Counted from the stretch's first letter, positions 34,268 to 47,479 are shown. The stretch is DNA of 64,000 nt from Boswellia sacra (GCA_013180625.2 SNVD02015047.1:682001-746000), one strand, 5' to 3'. The notes: generated by a model not told the origin, from the letters alone. Translations and numbers: made by a program.

Positions 34268-35380
34268 ACCATTTGATGAAGCTTCTCGAAATTTCTTAGA
34301 AATTTTTTTTGAGGAGATTTTGGTAATTTATATTTTACATATTTTTGAAATTAATAAAAAATTAAAGAGGTGCTTTGAAAGAGATTAGATGAACTCGAAT
34401 AACATCACTTGAAGTTTAATAAATGCTACGGTCCACAAAACTGGAAAGCCCAAAATATGAACAAATACATCAAAAGATGGTACATCCAACCACCAAGTCA
34501 ACTACAGTCAAGTTATTAACTTAATATAAAATATAAATTTCATTAAGTTAACGATTGGTTAAATTTTCTAGATTTTGTTAACTTACTATGTCATTTCAAT
34601 AGAATTGACAAATCATGAATCACATAGAATTTCATATTTGTATCTCAATTTTATTATCTTAAATTATGTAATTTAGAACCATCCTCTTATTTACTATATC
34701 CATCAATTATTTAACAATGAGTTAATGTAACATAACTCAAGGTAGAAAAACTATGATAAAAGAACTTGAGATACATAATACTTTTTCATTTTTATACCAC
34801 AAAAGGTTTCATTATATTTATCCAAATGGCCCAAATCTCGACCGGTCTATGTGACATTTATTCATTTCTAGAGGGATCGCCTAATTGTTTTTTCTCTTAT
34901 AATGGAACTATCATGTCAAATGCCTTTCACACCCACCTGTAGAAAGATCCATTTCACACCAACCTTGAAAAGATCCAATTCACGCCATTCTTAGGTAATA
35001 AATCAATTGAATCTGTAATGTGCATGAGATAGGTGGGTTTTGTGACTAGGCCCACATTAGATTATTTGGAATTTACACTAACTTTGGTTTAAACACTTGC
35101 AATATAATTTTATAAAGTGTTTTTATGCACTTATCTTATGCAAGCCATTCCAAGAGAAAAAGAAAATGAGGAGAAGAGGCTTATCATGAAAACCATAACA
35201 TTTATCAATAACAGTTACAGTTCCAATTTTCATCAATAGATGGTCACCCATTGATTGTACATAAATAGCTGGTTTTATATATATGAGGAGATTAAGGTGC
35301 AACAATCTGTAATTTCCTATGCATGCTTATTGATTGAAAATCATCTGTGTATAATCTTGCATTTGGTCATCGACAACAGC
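34268..35380. other. Intergenic DNA downstream of ACR11
   Basis: AT-rich. A short repeated phrase (gatccatttcacaccaacctt, then gatccaattcacgccattctt) lies at about 34948-34995. No gene seen. Confidence 0.35.
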
Positions 35381-38300
35381 TCAAAAACTTGCCTCCTCAG
35401 TCGTCGGTCGCCTCAAGAAATATCGTAAACTATTAGCAAGAACCTGCAAGTTTTACAGAGTCCAAACTTAAATCAGTACAAGAACGTTGGTAATCATTGA
35501 TCAAAATCTGCAGAAGTTTTCGATGGTGATGCCTTGTAAGGATGTAAAACTGGCAAGTGTTTTATGCGTGATAAGATGGGGCCGGTTAGCCAAACTAAAG
35601 CTTTCCTTGCTTTATTTTGCATCTATTTCTCTTACGTATGGGATTGTACTCTCTTTATACTTTCTTTGTCCTCATTTGTCTCCTCAGACTACGTGGAATG
35701 TTAACTATTTTCAAGGACAAGGCTCACTATATACTCCGGACTAGACGTCAACTTCTAGTTCTTACTTAATAAACTCTCCTAGTTACTCTATAAAACAGAA
35801 TGAAAAGCCCGGGTGGAAGCGGTGGCCCCTTTCGCCCAGGGGACATCGTCGGAGAACAATGTCGGGGACAGGGTGAGAACCTTCCCTTCAAGACGCTATT
35901 TACCAATAAGAATAGGAAAAAGACACTACCTTTTTGTTTTGAATTGAAGTACTTTCTATCTCGACTGGAACTCGATTGACTTGTATGAGTGGAGCTAGAG
36001 AAATCGTTAGTATCGTCAGTTGGTACTTTGGAGTTTGCGGGACTTTGGAATGGAATGTGAATGCGACGCACGCAGAGATGTGGCAGAACTTTGGATCGAA
36101 AATGAAGAAAAGATAAGCGAGGATTGTTGCAAGAGGGCCTTTCCCTCTGTTCAAACCTGACTGCCTTATATGATATTCAATTCCAAAAAAGTTCGGTTGG
36201 GTAAAGAATATTGATTAGGATCTCCTAGTTCTGTGGAGGTTTACCGCCTGACCAGAATACTGCAATTTTGTCATTTTCCTTAAAGAAAATCATAACCGGA
36301 TTTACCATTCCAGGTTGAACAGCCATATAGGTATGCACTCATATTGGATAACGGTTAGATTGACGCGGCTATCCTAGTGATGAAATTTTGGAGCAACTGA
36401 CATGTAAAACACTTCTATGTTCTCTAGCAACCTATTATTTTACCTGTTGGAGAGGCTTGATGATTGCTTTACCCTTGTAGCTAACATGGAATTTTGCCTT
36501 AGCCAACAATCCCTGGTGCCAGAAACAAAAATTAGAACAAATTAGTAGCATTCATGGATACTTCTATCTAAAAATTAAATAACTATAGATGCAGAAGTTG
36601 TTATAAATAATCACCTCAGTGTCAAACTCTCCTGATTCAACATTTACATTGATGTCAGTAATAATCTTTACAAGATCCACTAATAGCCCGGGGCGATCAG
36701 CTGTCTCCACATAAAGCAAGCTTCGATAAAACAAAAGGAAAAAAAAAAAGAAAAGGAAAATGGTAAGAGCCACATATCTGCAAGATTCATTCTGATACGA
36801 AGACACTGTCACATTATTAGCAGGAAGTTGCTAGCTTGGGGCTATTGTCTGAGAACACCATTGGCCAAAAATTGATGGGTCGCAAAAGCATTAAAATGTT
36901 AAGAAAGAGAGCGAATATGCATTACCTACGCTCAGGACCATCATCAATGACACTTATGTGAGTTGCTACATCCACATCAACCTGAGAAATTTCAGCAAAC
37001 CAAAATTGAGCTGAGATTTACGTGCAATGTAAACTCCACTCAAGAATTGACATTCAGGCAACTTTCTAGTGGGAAGAAAAGCCAAATTTCAGACTTTGAA
37101 AAACTAAAATAGGGTTAGAAATCAAGGACCTGTGACGGTTGTTCAACACCAAATGCTACACCCATTGCTAACTGGGAACTTGATTCCTGGCACCACAAAT
37201 TCACACTTAATAAGCATTTCAGTTAGCCAAGTCCTACAGGACTATCAAAAGTTGACATCTCAAGAGCAAAAATTGGTTACCGGATGATACTCAAGCAGAT
37301 TGTTTATAATTGTCAAACGAATTGCCTCAAGCATTTCCGGATCTTCAACTTTCCTTCCAGTAGAACTGCACAAAAACTCCACAATCAAACTAAACGAAAT
37401 CACCTATTGGAAGCGATTGCAAGAATTGATTCACATCACTTATTCTTTGCTTATTCATTTTGGGGTTTCATTAGTTCCTGTATCCATTTACTTTCATCAT
37501 TAGTTTTACACAAGTTGGACAGGAAACCTTGACTCACACAGAAAGCTTTAAATCAAATTAATGTCATTCTCTCATCATTATAGAGCATTTGTCATACTAA
37601 TGATACCCATTTATAAAGCATCTAAATCAAGGAAGCATTTATCATACTCATCAACTATAGACTTGTTGATAAAGATCCATGCAAAATTGAAGTGCAAGAA
37701 GTTTTGGAAACGGTACAATGAATATGAACCAAATCAGTAAAGGAAGTAATCAGCAGAGATATATGCATAATCATAAACTTACGCTATATATATATATATA
37801 ATCACAAAACTTACGCTTTCGTGATGGCAAACTTATTGTGCTTTCCAGAAGAATCTAAGCACACATTTGCCTTAACAACATTCAGCCCAAGGTTTTTAAG
37901 TGCATTCATCTGCATCCCATTTGACAGGGTCAATAGCAGATATACATCATAACATACCAAGAAATACAGACAATGAAAAAAAATCAGAAATTTCTCGTTC
38001 TTTGAAATCTAAGATTTATTATCTATGTGGCAGAACAAAAGAAAGCCACAAATGAATGTCTAAGAAAAGCAAGTAAATGGCCTCATACAGTGTCAAGAAG
38101 AGCTCCAAGGCGATCACCAAAGGTTATTTCCACCACTGTTGCATCTGGATCAGAATCTAGGTCTATTATGACTTTGGGGGTTGGAATTGTATCATCCTGT
38201 TATAAATTTCATAATCACATGCAACAACCTTAAGAAATTGGAAAAATTAACCATTTAATATGCATAAACCTTAACCAATTTACTAAAGCTAAGCTGTACC

Positions 38301-39107
38301 TCCACAGCTGTAGCAGAGAAGGCTCGTGGAATTATTGTAGTTGCTGAAGAAGTCAATCTGAAAAAGGCACACAAGGAGAATTAACAAGAAGCACGACAAT
38401 AATGCAACAGAGAGACATGCTTCCCCTAACAATGTGGTTTTCAATCTCATACAGCCCTGATGCAAAATTTGAGTAGATTACATCACTTGAATGTATTATA
38501 ATCCAAAACAAGCAAAGTTTATAATCTTCAACAAAATCAAAAACCAAATACATGCTAAACTATCAAATACAACAAAATCAGCCTAATTTGAAGTGAATCA
38601 TCCATATTAGTTGGGACACCTGATTACAACAACAATTTTCACTTGTCTTAATAACTAAGCATATCTAATAATAACTATCCATCTAAATTCTTAACTAATA
38701 ATAAAGTAGAGAACTTTCACTAATTGTTATTCAACTAGAAACAAATCTAGCTGAATTGATACAAATATAAATGTTTGAAAGAGATCTGTACAAATTCACT
38801 AAGTGGGTTAGCATCTACAACAAAGCTCCCACTATTTCAAACAAAAAATCAAAGATTCCAAGCTCAAATCCACAAAAATTCTGACAATAACAAACAGGAA
38901 ATTAACAAAAAGTTCATGCACAATTACAATGTCATACCTCCTCCTGCCCCCAAGCCTGCAAATTGGTTTTCCGCGAAAGCTGGAAGCGCAAGCTCCGTTG
39001 AGGAAAGAGAAACCAAGCAAGGTATGCTCCAAGGCGTCGAACTTATTTCTACAATTAAACTGATGAGCAGCCAAAAGCAGAGAAGCTGAAGCCATGGACA
39101 CAGCCAT
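35381..39107 (-). CDS. ACR11: ACT domain-containing protein ACR11 (plastid)
   Basis: Ten exons on the minus strand: 39107-38938, 38357-38300, 38196-38089, 37909-37815, 37365-37281, 37186-37130, 36981-36926, 36720-36615, 36512-36444 and 35443-35381. All joins are GT-AG and keep one frame, giving 288 residues, close to the Arabidopsis protein (about 290). Residues 1 to about 60 are Ala/Ser-rich with few acidic residues, like a plastid transit peptide. ACT domain 1 (about 85-160) includes [20 protein letters not shown] and ACT domain 2 (about 211-280) includes [32 protein letters not shown] joins them and RYFLRRP is near the C-terminus. ACR11 is known in Arabidopsis to bind plastid glutamine synthetase and ferredoxin-dependent glutamate synthase and support their activity. 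A second ATG four codons downstream is an alternative start. The last intron is about 1 kb and holds foreign-looking DNA. Confidence 0.95.
35790..36160. other. GC-richer block inside the last ACR11 intron, possible organellar insertion
   Basis: Within the 1000-bp intron between exons 9 and 10, composition changes sharply. Phrases such as aagcccgggtggaagcgg, cgcccaggggacatcgtcgg and cgggacagggtgagaacctt are unlike the surrounding AT-rich DNA. The style resembles plant mitochondrial intergenic sequence, but I could not identify the source. Edges are approximate. The minus frame of 101 codons across it is not a recognised protein. Confidence 0.4.
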
Positions 39108-40277
39108 TTGAAAAGCAAATAACTTGATCCCAAACAAAGCAAAAAACAAGACACAAAAAACAAAGCAAAAACAAGTGCTAGAGAGAAGAAACAAAGGTGA
39201 AGCAACCCATATAACAAACAATCAAATATTCCAAATGGGTATGATGGAAATGGAGTACAAATGAGATTTTTGAGGTGGGTTTGAGAGTTCTTCTCGTAAT
39301 ATCCGCCATTAATACATGAAGGAGCAAACCGGCTTTATCTACTGTATAGACAAGGCTTCGCTTTCAAAGGCCAATACAGGCTAATCCTGGTAGCGTTTAT
39401 CTCCAACGTCCACTCGTCATCTAATCTTGAAGTTGTCGTTTTTTTTAACTTGATATTTTTTTTATTTGGAAGTTAAAATAACTCATATTGTTGTGTTAAA
39501 GTGGTATAAAGTGAAACATCGACACATTTGGTTGGAAAATGAAGCTCAAATTCAACTGTCTATCTTCTTCATTTCTTACTGTACATGTGATTTAGGAAAC
39601 GAAGAAGTTTCCAGTTATTCAAACTAAAATCTCTCCTTTAAAATTTTGAAAATAAAAACAAAATTCAGTTTTGATAGTTTATTATTTAGATTTTTCTGCC
39701 TCTTTTCTCGCTTTGTTGTGTTATAAGGTTTTTGTTAGATTCAGAAGTAACAATTTTTTTACACGATTTGTTAATTTAATACAACATAAAATTAGTGGAT
39801 TTTTTTAATGTTACGAACCTTTTATTAGAGTTAGGGGTGCTGATGTTTTACATGATTCATCCAAACAAATTTTAAGGTAAAAAAAAAAAAAAAAAGGTTT
39901 TACTGGCTCTTATCTCTTTGTTGTGTTACGAGATTTTTGTTAGGTTCACTTTTATGACAACATTATCTCTTTGTTGGGTTATGACATGTTTGCTCAATTT
40001 AGTGATGTCAATTCTTTACAAGATCTTCGGATACAAAATAAGTGAAACAATGAAATTAATGGATTAAGATTGATACCAATTCTCACTACATATTCGTATT
40101 TAACGTGTTCGACCATTTAAATTTAATAATGGTGTTTGAACAAAGTGAACCTACTTAATAATTTAAATCATTACACATATTGTATTAACTAACATTATTT
40201 CAAATTCCTCAATTTAATAATACAAATAATTTAACGGATAGCATTAATTTGTTTACACATGATTATCTATATACTAC
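39108..40277. other. ACR11 promoter region and intergenic DNA
   Basis: The proximal upstream DNA of ACR11 is at 39108-39400. 39700-40010 contains a loosely repeated cgctttgttgtgttataagg / tctttgttgtgttacgagat wording. No gene seen. Confidence 0.35.
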
Positions 40278-43039
40278 TTTTTTTTTTGAAAAAATTACTA
40301 TTTATATTAAAAGAAAAACGAAAGTACAAAATACGAGGGGCACACCTCAAGAAGAGTACCTAATACTCACAAGTCCAAAAGGAAATAATAAGCCCAAAGG
40401 CCCCAAAACAAATATAAAGTAGAGCGCAGAGTCCCAAACAAAACAGAACATGACGCACTGGCTCAAAACCAATCATAACAGACTGTCTTCAGTAAAACAA
40501 CAAAGACAAAGGGGCACAATGGCCCAAACAACAGACAAAATCCAAGAAACAAACTAACGGTGTAGGTCCCATATGGCACGAAACTGAGGACTGATCACAT
40601 ACTCGGCCTTCAAGGTTAGGAGCCGAGATCGAACCAAAGCAAAATCTCATCAATTACTTGACGACGAGTCTGACGACGCTGTTGATACACACAATCATTC
40701 CTCTCATACCAAAGAAAATACACTGTAGCAGAGAAGACTAAACGCGCAAGGATATGCCCGAAATTTTTCCTGCCCTGAAGATGTTGAGAAGCCCAATGAA
40801 GTAGAGAGAGCCAACCAAAAGAAGGTCAAACAATGAGAGTCTTAGCTGAAATCTCCCTCCATACAGAAGACGAGAAAGGACAGTTAAAGAAAAGATGGTC
40901 ATGACTCTCATTTGCTGAAGCACAGAGGACACAACCTGAAAAGGATGACATGCCATGACGCCGTAGACGATCCAAAGTATGAAGACGTCCTAACGAGGCC
41001 AACCAAAGACTAAATGAGTGTCTTGGAACATGGCCAGGGAACCAGAGAAGACGATGAAATGAGTTCACCGATCGCCTACTCCGTAATAAACCCCATGCTG
41101 AGTTAATAGAGAAAATACCAGAGTTGTGGCCCTTTCAAACAATATGGTTAGGATTCCCATCATAGGCCGAATGCTGATTGAGTCCCAAATCCATCCAAGG
41201 ACCGGCCCACCATCAGGAAAAGCCCAGTCCCCATCCTGAATAATAGATGCAACCTTTGCATCTGAGGGAAGACCTGTGGATGAAAGAGTCCTGAATGAAA
41301 ACAAATCACAAAGACACCCCTGCGGTAACCAGTAATCCTGCCAAAGTGAGGTATCACGGCCATCTCCAATGCAAGAGACAAATTTGCCCCTACACCAATC
41401 CCGACTATGCAAAATCTTCCTCCAAGACTAGGAGACGCCAGAAGTAATCCTAACCTGCCAAAACGAGCGGCCTCGGAGGAGCACCTTATGAACCCAAGAG
41501 GACCATGTGGAGGATTTGTCAGAAAGAAGTCTCCAAACATGCTTCAGAATAGCAGCACGATTCCACTCATTCACTCGCTTAATTCCCAATCCCCCCTCCT
41601 TCAAAGGATAGCAAACCGAGTCCCAAGCGACTTTGGCCCCAGAACGAGACAAAGATGTCCCTCTCCAAAGGAAAGCAGTTAGAATACCCTCGATCTTCCG
41701 AACCACAGCTGCCGGTAATATGAACATGGAGGACCAATAGACTTGGATAGAAAAAAGTACTGACTTGATTAACTGAAGACGACCAGCATAAGTCAGCGTA
41801 GCAGAAGTCCATAACCTGACCCTCGACAAGATCCGTTCAATCAATGGAGTACAATCTGAGAGCCGCAATCTGGTACTGATGAGCGGCACCCCCAAATATC
41901 TAACTGGTAAACTCCCCACTTGAAAACCCAAGATGGTTTGCATTGCAGTTCGGTCCTCATCATTGACGCCAGAAAAGAATACATGACTCTTGGTCGAATT
42001 CGTCACTAAACCAGAGAGCTCGGCAAACTCCTACAAAGCTGCACGAACCACCCGAACAGAGCCCACATCTGCCCTACAGAAGACCATCAGGTCATCTGCA
42101 AAACAAAGATGAGTGAGAGAGACCTGCTGACATCTCCAATGAAATCAGAAATCAGGCCTCTGAGAAGCCTCCCGAAGAATACCACTCAAACCCTCCATGG
42201 CCAACACAAAAAGATATGGTGACAATGGATCACCCTGCCGAACTCCCCTGGAGGTGGGAAAGAACCCATGAAGCTCTCCATTTAAAGCAACCGAGAAATG
42301 TGCAGAAGACATGCACGTCGCAATCCATCGAACCATACACTCTAGAATACCGATCGTCCTTAACCCCAAAAGGATGAAATCCCAACTGACAGTATCAAAA
42401 GCTTTGCGAATATCCACCTTTAAAGCACATCAGGGAGGTGAGCACCCAAGATGGTAATTATGCATGAGCTCTTGAGTCAATAGAATGGCATCAGAGATCC
42501 TTCGATCTGGGACAAAAGCAGACTGTGAACTCTCAATTACATCAGGTAAGACTACTTTGAATCGATTCACAATCACTTTGGAGATGCACTTGTAAAGTAC
42601 ATTACAACAAGAGATTGGTCGAAAGTCACTCATAGTCCTCGGAGACTCAACCTTAGGGACCAAGGTAATCCTAGTGGCATTAACACACTTCGGCATCCAA
42701 CAAGTTGTGAAGAAGTAGCGCACAGCAGTGTTGACCCAGGTATGACAACCCAAGAGGGGGGGTGAATTAGGTTTTTATTTATAAAAACGGATTTAGAAAA
42801 CTTTTCTTGAAAGATCAAAATTATTTAAATCTTTCTTTAAGAACAAAGGTGAAGAAGATGAAAATAGAATGCAATCAAGAGAATGGGAATAAAGAACAAT
42901 CACAAGTGCAAGTAAATGTAAAGAGGATAGGGATAGAGAGAGTGCAAACTCAATTTACGTGGTTCGGCAAACCTTGCCTACGTCCACGGGCTCCTAGCTC
43001 CACGAGCTAAGCTTTCCACTAAGTTGTAGAAATCTTTAC

Positions 43040-43310
43040 AACTTGCTTGATGAACAACCTCACCAAGACTTTTTCTTCCAACTCTTGATAACACCACACC
43101 AAGAGTTCTTCTTGATGAACAACCTCACCAAGGCAACTTCCTTCAACCCTTGATAACACCACACCAAGAGTTCTTCTTGATGAACAACCTCACCAAGGCA
43201 ACTTCCTTCAACTCTTGATAACACACAACAAGAGTTCTTCTTGATGAACAACCTCACCAAGGAAACTTTCTTCAACTCTTGATAACACACAATAAGAGTT
43301 CTCTCAAGGA
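43040..43310. repeat. Tandem repeat, about 4 units of 64-67 bp
   Basis: cttgatgaacaacctcacca recurs at about 43044, 43111, 43176 and 43240 inside the solo-LTR-like element. Each unit ends with a caagagttctt segment. The minus-strand frame of repeated LVRLFIKKNS blocks is a by-product. Confidence 0.85.
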
Positions 43311-43599
43311 TAACTATTATCCTTTACAAGAATATCTCACTCTCACCACAATACAAGAACAAGGTTAATTTTTACAACAAAAGTACAACTCTCTTCAAAG
43401 AGTAGATAAAGAATATAAAAGCTCTCTAGATTTGATATTTCTCTTGTTTTTTTGCTTGATAGATACTTCTCTTGCTCTTCTTGAATGTATGGGAGAAGGG
43501 CTCCTTTTATAGGCAAATGGGATGAACTTAATCAAGTGAAGACACCATCTCCAAATTTTCTGCCCACCATAAAAACTGTAATCTTATCTGTCATTTTTG

Positions 43600-44280
43600 T
43601 CAATGTTCCATTTGAAATTTAAAAATCTGCAAAACATAAAAGATTTGCATGTTTGAATAAGATTTTCAACGCATCAAGAATCAAGTCATTTGGATATCTG
43701 TAGCTCAAGATATGGCCAAAAAACCATTCGGTGCTCATGTGACTTGATTTTTCTTTCTTGTGTCGGTCCACCAAATTGAATGATAATTCTGTCAGCCTTC
43801 CGTTTTAAATTTGAATTTCTTCAAAACATAAAAGATCTGCATATTTGAATAAGATTTATAAAACATTAAGAATCAAAGCATTTGGATATCTCTATCTTAA
43901 GATATGGCAAAAAAACCATTCAGTATTCATGTGAGTTGATTTTTCTTCTTTGTGTCAGTCCACCGAATTGCATGTCAATTATGTTAGCCTTCTGTTTGAA
44001 ATTTGAATTTTTTCAAAACATATGAAATGTTATTCATTAAGTCATCTTTCCAATGCCACAAGAATCAAGTCATTTTGATTTTTCTAGCTCAAGATATGTC
44101 CAAAGGAGTATTCGGTGCTCATGTCAGCTGCTTCCATTTGTCTTTCAACTTGCATGATGATTTGGACAACCTTGTACTTGAAATTTGAATTTCATTAAAA
44201 CATATGAAATGTTATAAATTGAGTAAGCTTTCCAAAGGCTCAAGAATCACGTCATTTGGATATTTGTAGAGATATATATG
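43600..44280. repeat. Tandem repeat, about 3.5 diverged units of 180-195 bp
   Basis: The phrase tttgaatt(t)cttcaaaacat(a) recurs near 43625, 43815, 44010 and 44193, followed each time by gaatcaagtcatttggata-like and aagatatggcc-like segments. Units are diverged, so the array is older than the 65-bp one. Confidence 0.7.
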
Positions 44281-45301
44281 ATCAATTGATTGAGCATTGC
44301 TCATGTGTCACATTTCTTGAGTCAATCCTTGTTCTTAAACTTTGGTGCCTTTAACATGTAGTCTTCTCCTTAGCTTCAACACTTCATTTTAATAAGTCTC
44401 TTCTTGATTTTAAAATTATTTCAATGATCTTACTCTTGCACATAAATAAACTTGTTAGTAAATCTCAATTAATCAATGTGTATTGTTATCATCAAAATTA
44501 TCATATAGCCTTAGGGCTAACAAGCAGTCGTAAACTCCACACTAATAATATCCCAAGCCCTTTTGAAGAACAAAGAGGTATACCCATCCAGTCTTGGAGC
44601 TTTATCATCAGGAATCGAGAATAAAGCTGACCTGATGTCATCATCAGTAATAGGGCATACCAAAGGAGGCAGCATCTCCTTACAGACTCTTCCAAAGAAA
44701 AATCGAGAAGCATCTACAAGAGAAGGCCGAGAAGGAGCTATAAGCAATTTCTGAAAATACCTCACAGCTAGATGGCCTAAGTCACCTCGATCTGTAATAA
44801 TGGTACCATCCTCATCTTCAAGCTGATGAATCCGATTTCTGACCTGTCTATGGAGCAGAGACTTGTGAAAGAACTTGGTATTCTGATCCCCCAGAGAAAG
44901 CCATTGGGTCCTTGACCTCTGTCGAAAGAAAGCCTCTTCATCCCTGTACAATTAGGAGTACTGCTTAGCAAAATCCCTCTCAGCCAAAAGACGCTCTGGG
45001 GAATGAGGGTTCTCATCCAGAGCAGCCTGAGCTATAGCCCACTGAGCTCTAAACTCAATGACCCTACTAGAGATGTGACTAGAAGCCTTGGCATGAAAGT
45101 CTTAAACTCTCATTTCAACAAACCCAGTTTCTGCGTGACTCGAAACATAGGATCCCCGTCCACATGCGTAGACCACACTCTCTAAACAATATCTAAGAAA
45201 TCCTCTCGATCAGCCCAAAAGTTCAAAAACTTAAAAGGACTCGAGGTCTGCCTACGTTTATTTCCAAACTTGATGACCATAGCACTGTGATCAGAAACAT
45301 C

Positions 45302-45975
45302 TCATGGAAGTATCTCAGAAGTTGTGTTTGGCCAAGTCAAGAACCATGCAGTGCTGCCAAAGCTCGAATCAAGAGGCCGAAGAATAGTATCCTTTCCCTG
45401 CCGCCCATTATGCCAAGTATATTGAAGCCCAAAAGATGGTACCCTGATCAACGCTGCATCATGAACACACTGACCAAATTCATCCATATAACCATGCCAA
45501 GCCTGATCCCCTCCAACTCTATCCGACGAGCGTAAAATCGCATTAAAATCACCTAATGCCAACCATGGTAAGTCATCGAAACCCATGGACTGAGCTCTGA
45601 GAAAGTCCCATAATTGTCGACGAACACCTGGATCATTAGAACCATAAACAAAGATCAAACCAAAGGAAATCCCATCTGATAATCTGGTAGCCCGACAAAC
45701 GATCCAATGTAAAGAAAGCTTCAAATCACTCAAACTATACAAAGTAGGATCCCAACACACCAAAACTCTACAAGCAATGGACTCAGTGGCATTGGATAAG
45801 AACTTCCAAGAAGGACAAATATCCGAAACAACTGAAGTAAGGTGTCGCTGATCAATCTTAGTCTCTAAAAGACCAATCAAACCTAAAGAATACTTAGAAT
45901 CCAGTTTCTAACTGCTCGCTGCATAGAGAAGCCATTAAGACCTCTAATATTCCCACTTCCTATCATAGGAAACTG
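45302..45975 (-). pseudogene. LINE endonuclease domain
   Basis: Minus frames start with GNIRGLNG near 45,945 and, after a stop, continue MIGLLETKID (45,880) and LALGDFNAIL (about 45,560), with FGLQYTWHNGRQGKDTILRP at about 45,380. These are the E of LLETK and the GDFN motif of exonuclease-endonuclease-phosphatase folds in L1 elements. The domain would nick target DNA. It is interrupted and inactive. Confidence 0.85.
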
Positions 45976-46464
45976 GAAAAAACTCAGAATTCAATAAAGA
46001 GATCATCGGAGGTGCTTGCCCCCTCTACCCTTATTGCCACCCTTTTTACTCTGAGCATTTTTATCCTTATCCTTACCAGTAGGAGGGATAAGAATAGAAG
46101 CAGGTGTTCGACTGTTTTAAGACGCCTATGTGGATTTCAAAGAATCTGCAGCAATAAATCCCTTTGGAGGAGCAATCCCTGAAGAATCAGGTAAATCAGC
46201 TATAGGGCTAACAGAGCACTTCAATATTTGATCCTACTGTGCTTCAATATGAAATAGTGAATCCGAATCAGGATAAGAATCAGACTCAGAACCTGAACCA
46301 TTGGCTATAATCTGGCCCATCTTACTAAAGATCTTTTCCATCGAATCTTCTGCTGTAGTCACTGCATTTGAAGATAGTAGAGCAAGAGGTCCGGATGGTG
46401 TGGAATCAGTAGCGATACCTTTACCCTTATCGCGTATAACTGGAGTTACATTAGCAGCAATAAT

Positions 46465-47240
46465 CTATTTCTTATTAGTCTCAATATGAACTGCTGTTGC
46501 AATAGTAGTTTCATCAGTGTTCCCCTTGTCTCTCAAGACGAGGGCTGTATCAGTAACTGGAGCCTCGGCCTCTGTAGAAGCAAAAGGCACAACAGGTACA
46601 GGACAAGTATGGCCAAAGAAACAACACTTGGAACAGCGCTTCGGTTTCCATTCATATTCCACTCTGATCTTGATAGGTTCAGAGGATAGCTTACACCGGA
46701 TCTCAAAGTCATGCACTGGAGCATGCTCTGCATCTATCTCAACACAAACTCGAGCATAAGATAACCAGGACCGCTCATAAGTCATTTTATCACATGAAAG
46801 TGGCCTCCCAACCATGCTAGAAACACTGCTAAGAGCTCTGGCTGACCATAGTGGGAAAGGCAATCCATGTAATCTAACCCAAACTGGAATCCTAGAAATC
46901 CGACTCTTATCAAAAGAGAAATGGGGATTCCACTGCTGTAGGATTATGTTCTTCCCTCCAAACATCCAAGACCCTCTTTCCAGAATACCATGAACCTCAT
47001 CCTCAGTTCTAAATCGAAAAATCAGGAAACCCGTGCTAGTGGAACGAACATCCTCCAATCCGCTAGATTTCCAAGCGCGCATGGCAATGGACCCCGCAGC
47101 ATGGAATGGCATGTCATAACCCGAGAAAAAACCCACAATACATCTCAGCCACTCAGACTCATCATCATCAATCAATTCATCTGGTAATTCAAGAACAGAT
47201 CCTGGCACCTTGCGTGTAACCGAATCCAAAGAAAACCGAG
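46465..47240 (-). pseudogene. LINE ORF1 (DUF4283 plus zinc knuckle)
   Basis: The minus frame contains GFLIFRFRTEDEVHGILERG, WMFGGKNIILQQWNP, IPVWVRLHGLPFPLWS and EYEWKPKRCSKCCFFGHTC. This is the DUF4283 RNA-binding-like domain followed by a CCHC knuckle as in plant L1 ORF1. The first about 30 codons of the open frame (to about 47240) look like flanking AT-rich DNA, so I place the 5' truncation there. Confidence 0.82.
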
Positions 47241-47479
47241 TTCTTTTTTCATTTATCAAATACATATAATAACAAAATAAAATGATTTTAATTATTCTTT
47301 TTTCAAAATTGACAATCATTTTTTTCTTGAGAAAAGTTTAATTAGTGTTGATACATAGAAATAGCTAAACACCAATGGACTGGTGGATCATGGATCGGAT
47401 AATAAATTGAGAATACCTTTTAAAATACAACTAACAATAAGAGAATTCCAAATAATAAAATAAATTATTAAAGAATATA

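Larger units (their letters stand above)
42729..44522. mobile_element. Solo-LTR-like element, 1794 bp, perfect 5-bp target duplication
   Basis: It begins TGTTGACC and ends GGGCTAACA, with agcag on both sides (42724-42728 and 44523-44527). Deleting the element plus one agcag restores continuous LINE reverse transcriptase sequence. The left part carries cccaagagggggggtgaatt, wording seen in some plant LTRs. There is no primer-binding site, coding region or second LTR inside, so a long solo LTR is the simplest reading. Two internal tandem arrays are listed separately. Confidence 0.8.
40616..44951 (-). pseudogene. LINE reverse transcriptase and zf-RVT, split by an LTR insertion
   Basis: The N-terminal part at 44951-44528 (TQWLSLGDQNTKFFHKSL) is separated by 42729-44522 from the rest. 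After the gap come RISDAILLTQELMHNY, DIRKAFDTVSWDF, RGVRQGDPLSPYLF (42,420-42,150) and the catalytic FADD box (about 42,095). The thumb follows (VRYLGVPLISTRL, 41.9 kb), then zf-RVT (CVLCASANESHDHLFFNCPF, 40.9 kb) and a C-terminal YERNDCVYQQRR stretch ending at TAA 40616-40618. These lie in several frames with stops, so it is a pseudogene. Confidence 0.88.
40278..47240 (-). mobile_element. L1-like LINE (non-LTR retrotransposon), 5'-truncated and broken
   Basis: Minus-strand order: ORF1 with DUF4283 and a CCHC knuckle (47.2-46.5 kb), apurinic-type endonuclease (about 45.97-45.3 kb), reverse transcriptase (44.95-41.4 kb), zf-RVT and C-terminus (41.07-40.62 kb), then a 3' tail with an A-rich end (T run at 40278-40287 on the plus strand). 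Several stops and frameshifts, plus a 1.8-kb LTR insertion at 42729-44522, inactivate it. A target duplication could not be identified. Confidence 0.88.

Noticed and set aside
35766..36154. Minus frames of 101 and 84 codons in the ACR11 intron
   Set aside because: No recognised domain. The block is better explained as inserted non-coding DNA of different composition.
39107..39221. Longer ACR11 N-terminus upstream of 39107
   Set aside because: The extra residues are very hydrophobic (Phe/Leu/Cys) and unlike a transit peptide. The MAVSMASAS start fits the known family length.
43060..43290. Minus frame of 76 codons with repeating VRLFIKKNS
   Set aside because: By-product of the 65-bp tandem repeat, which has about four units.
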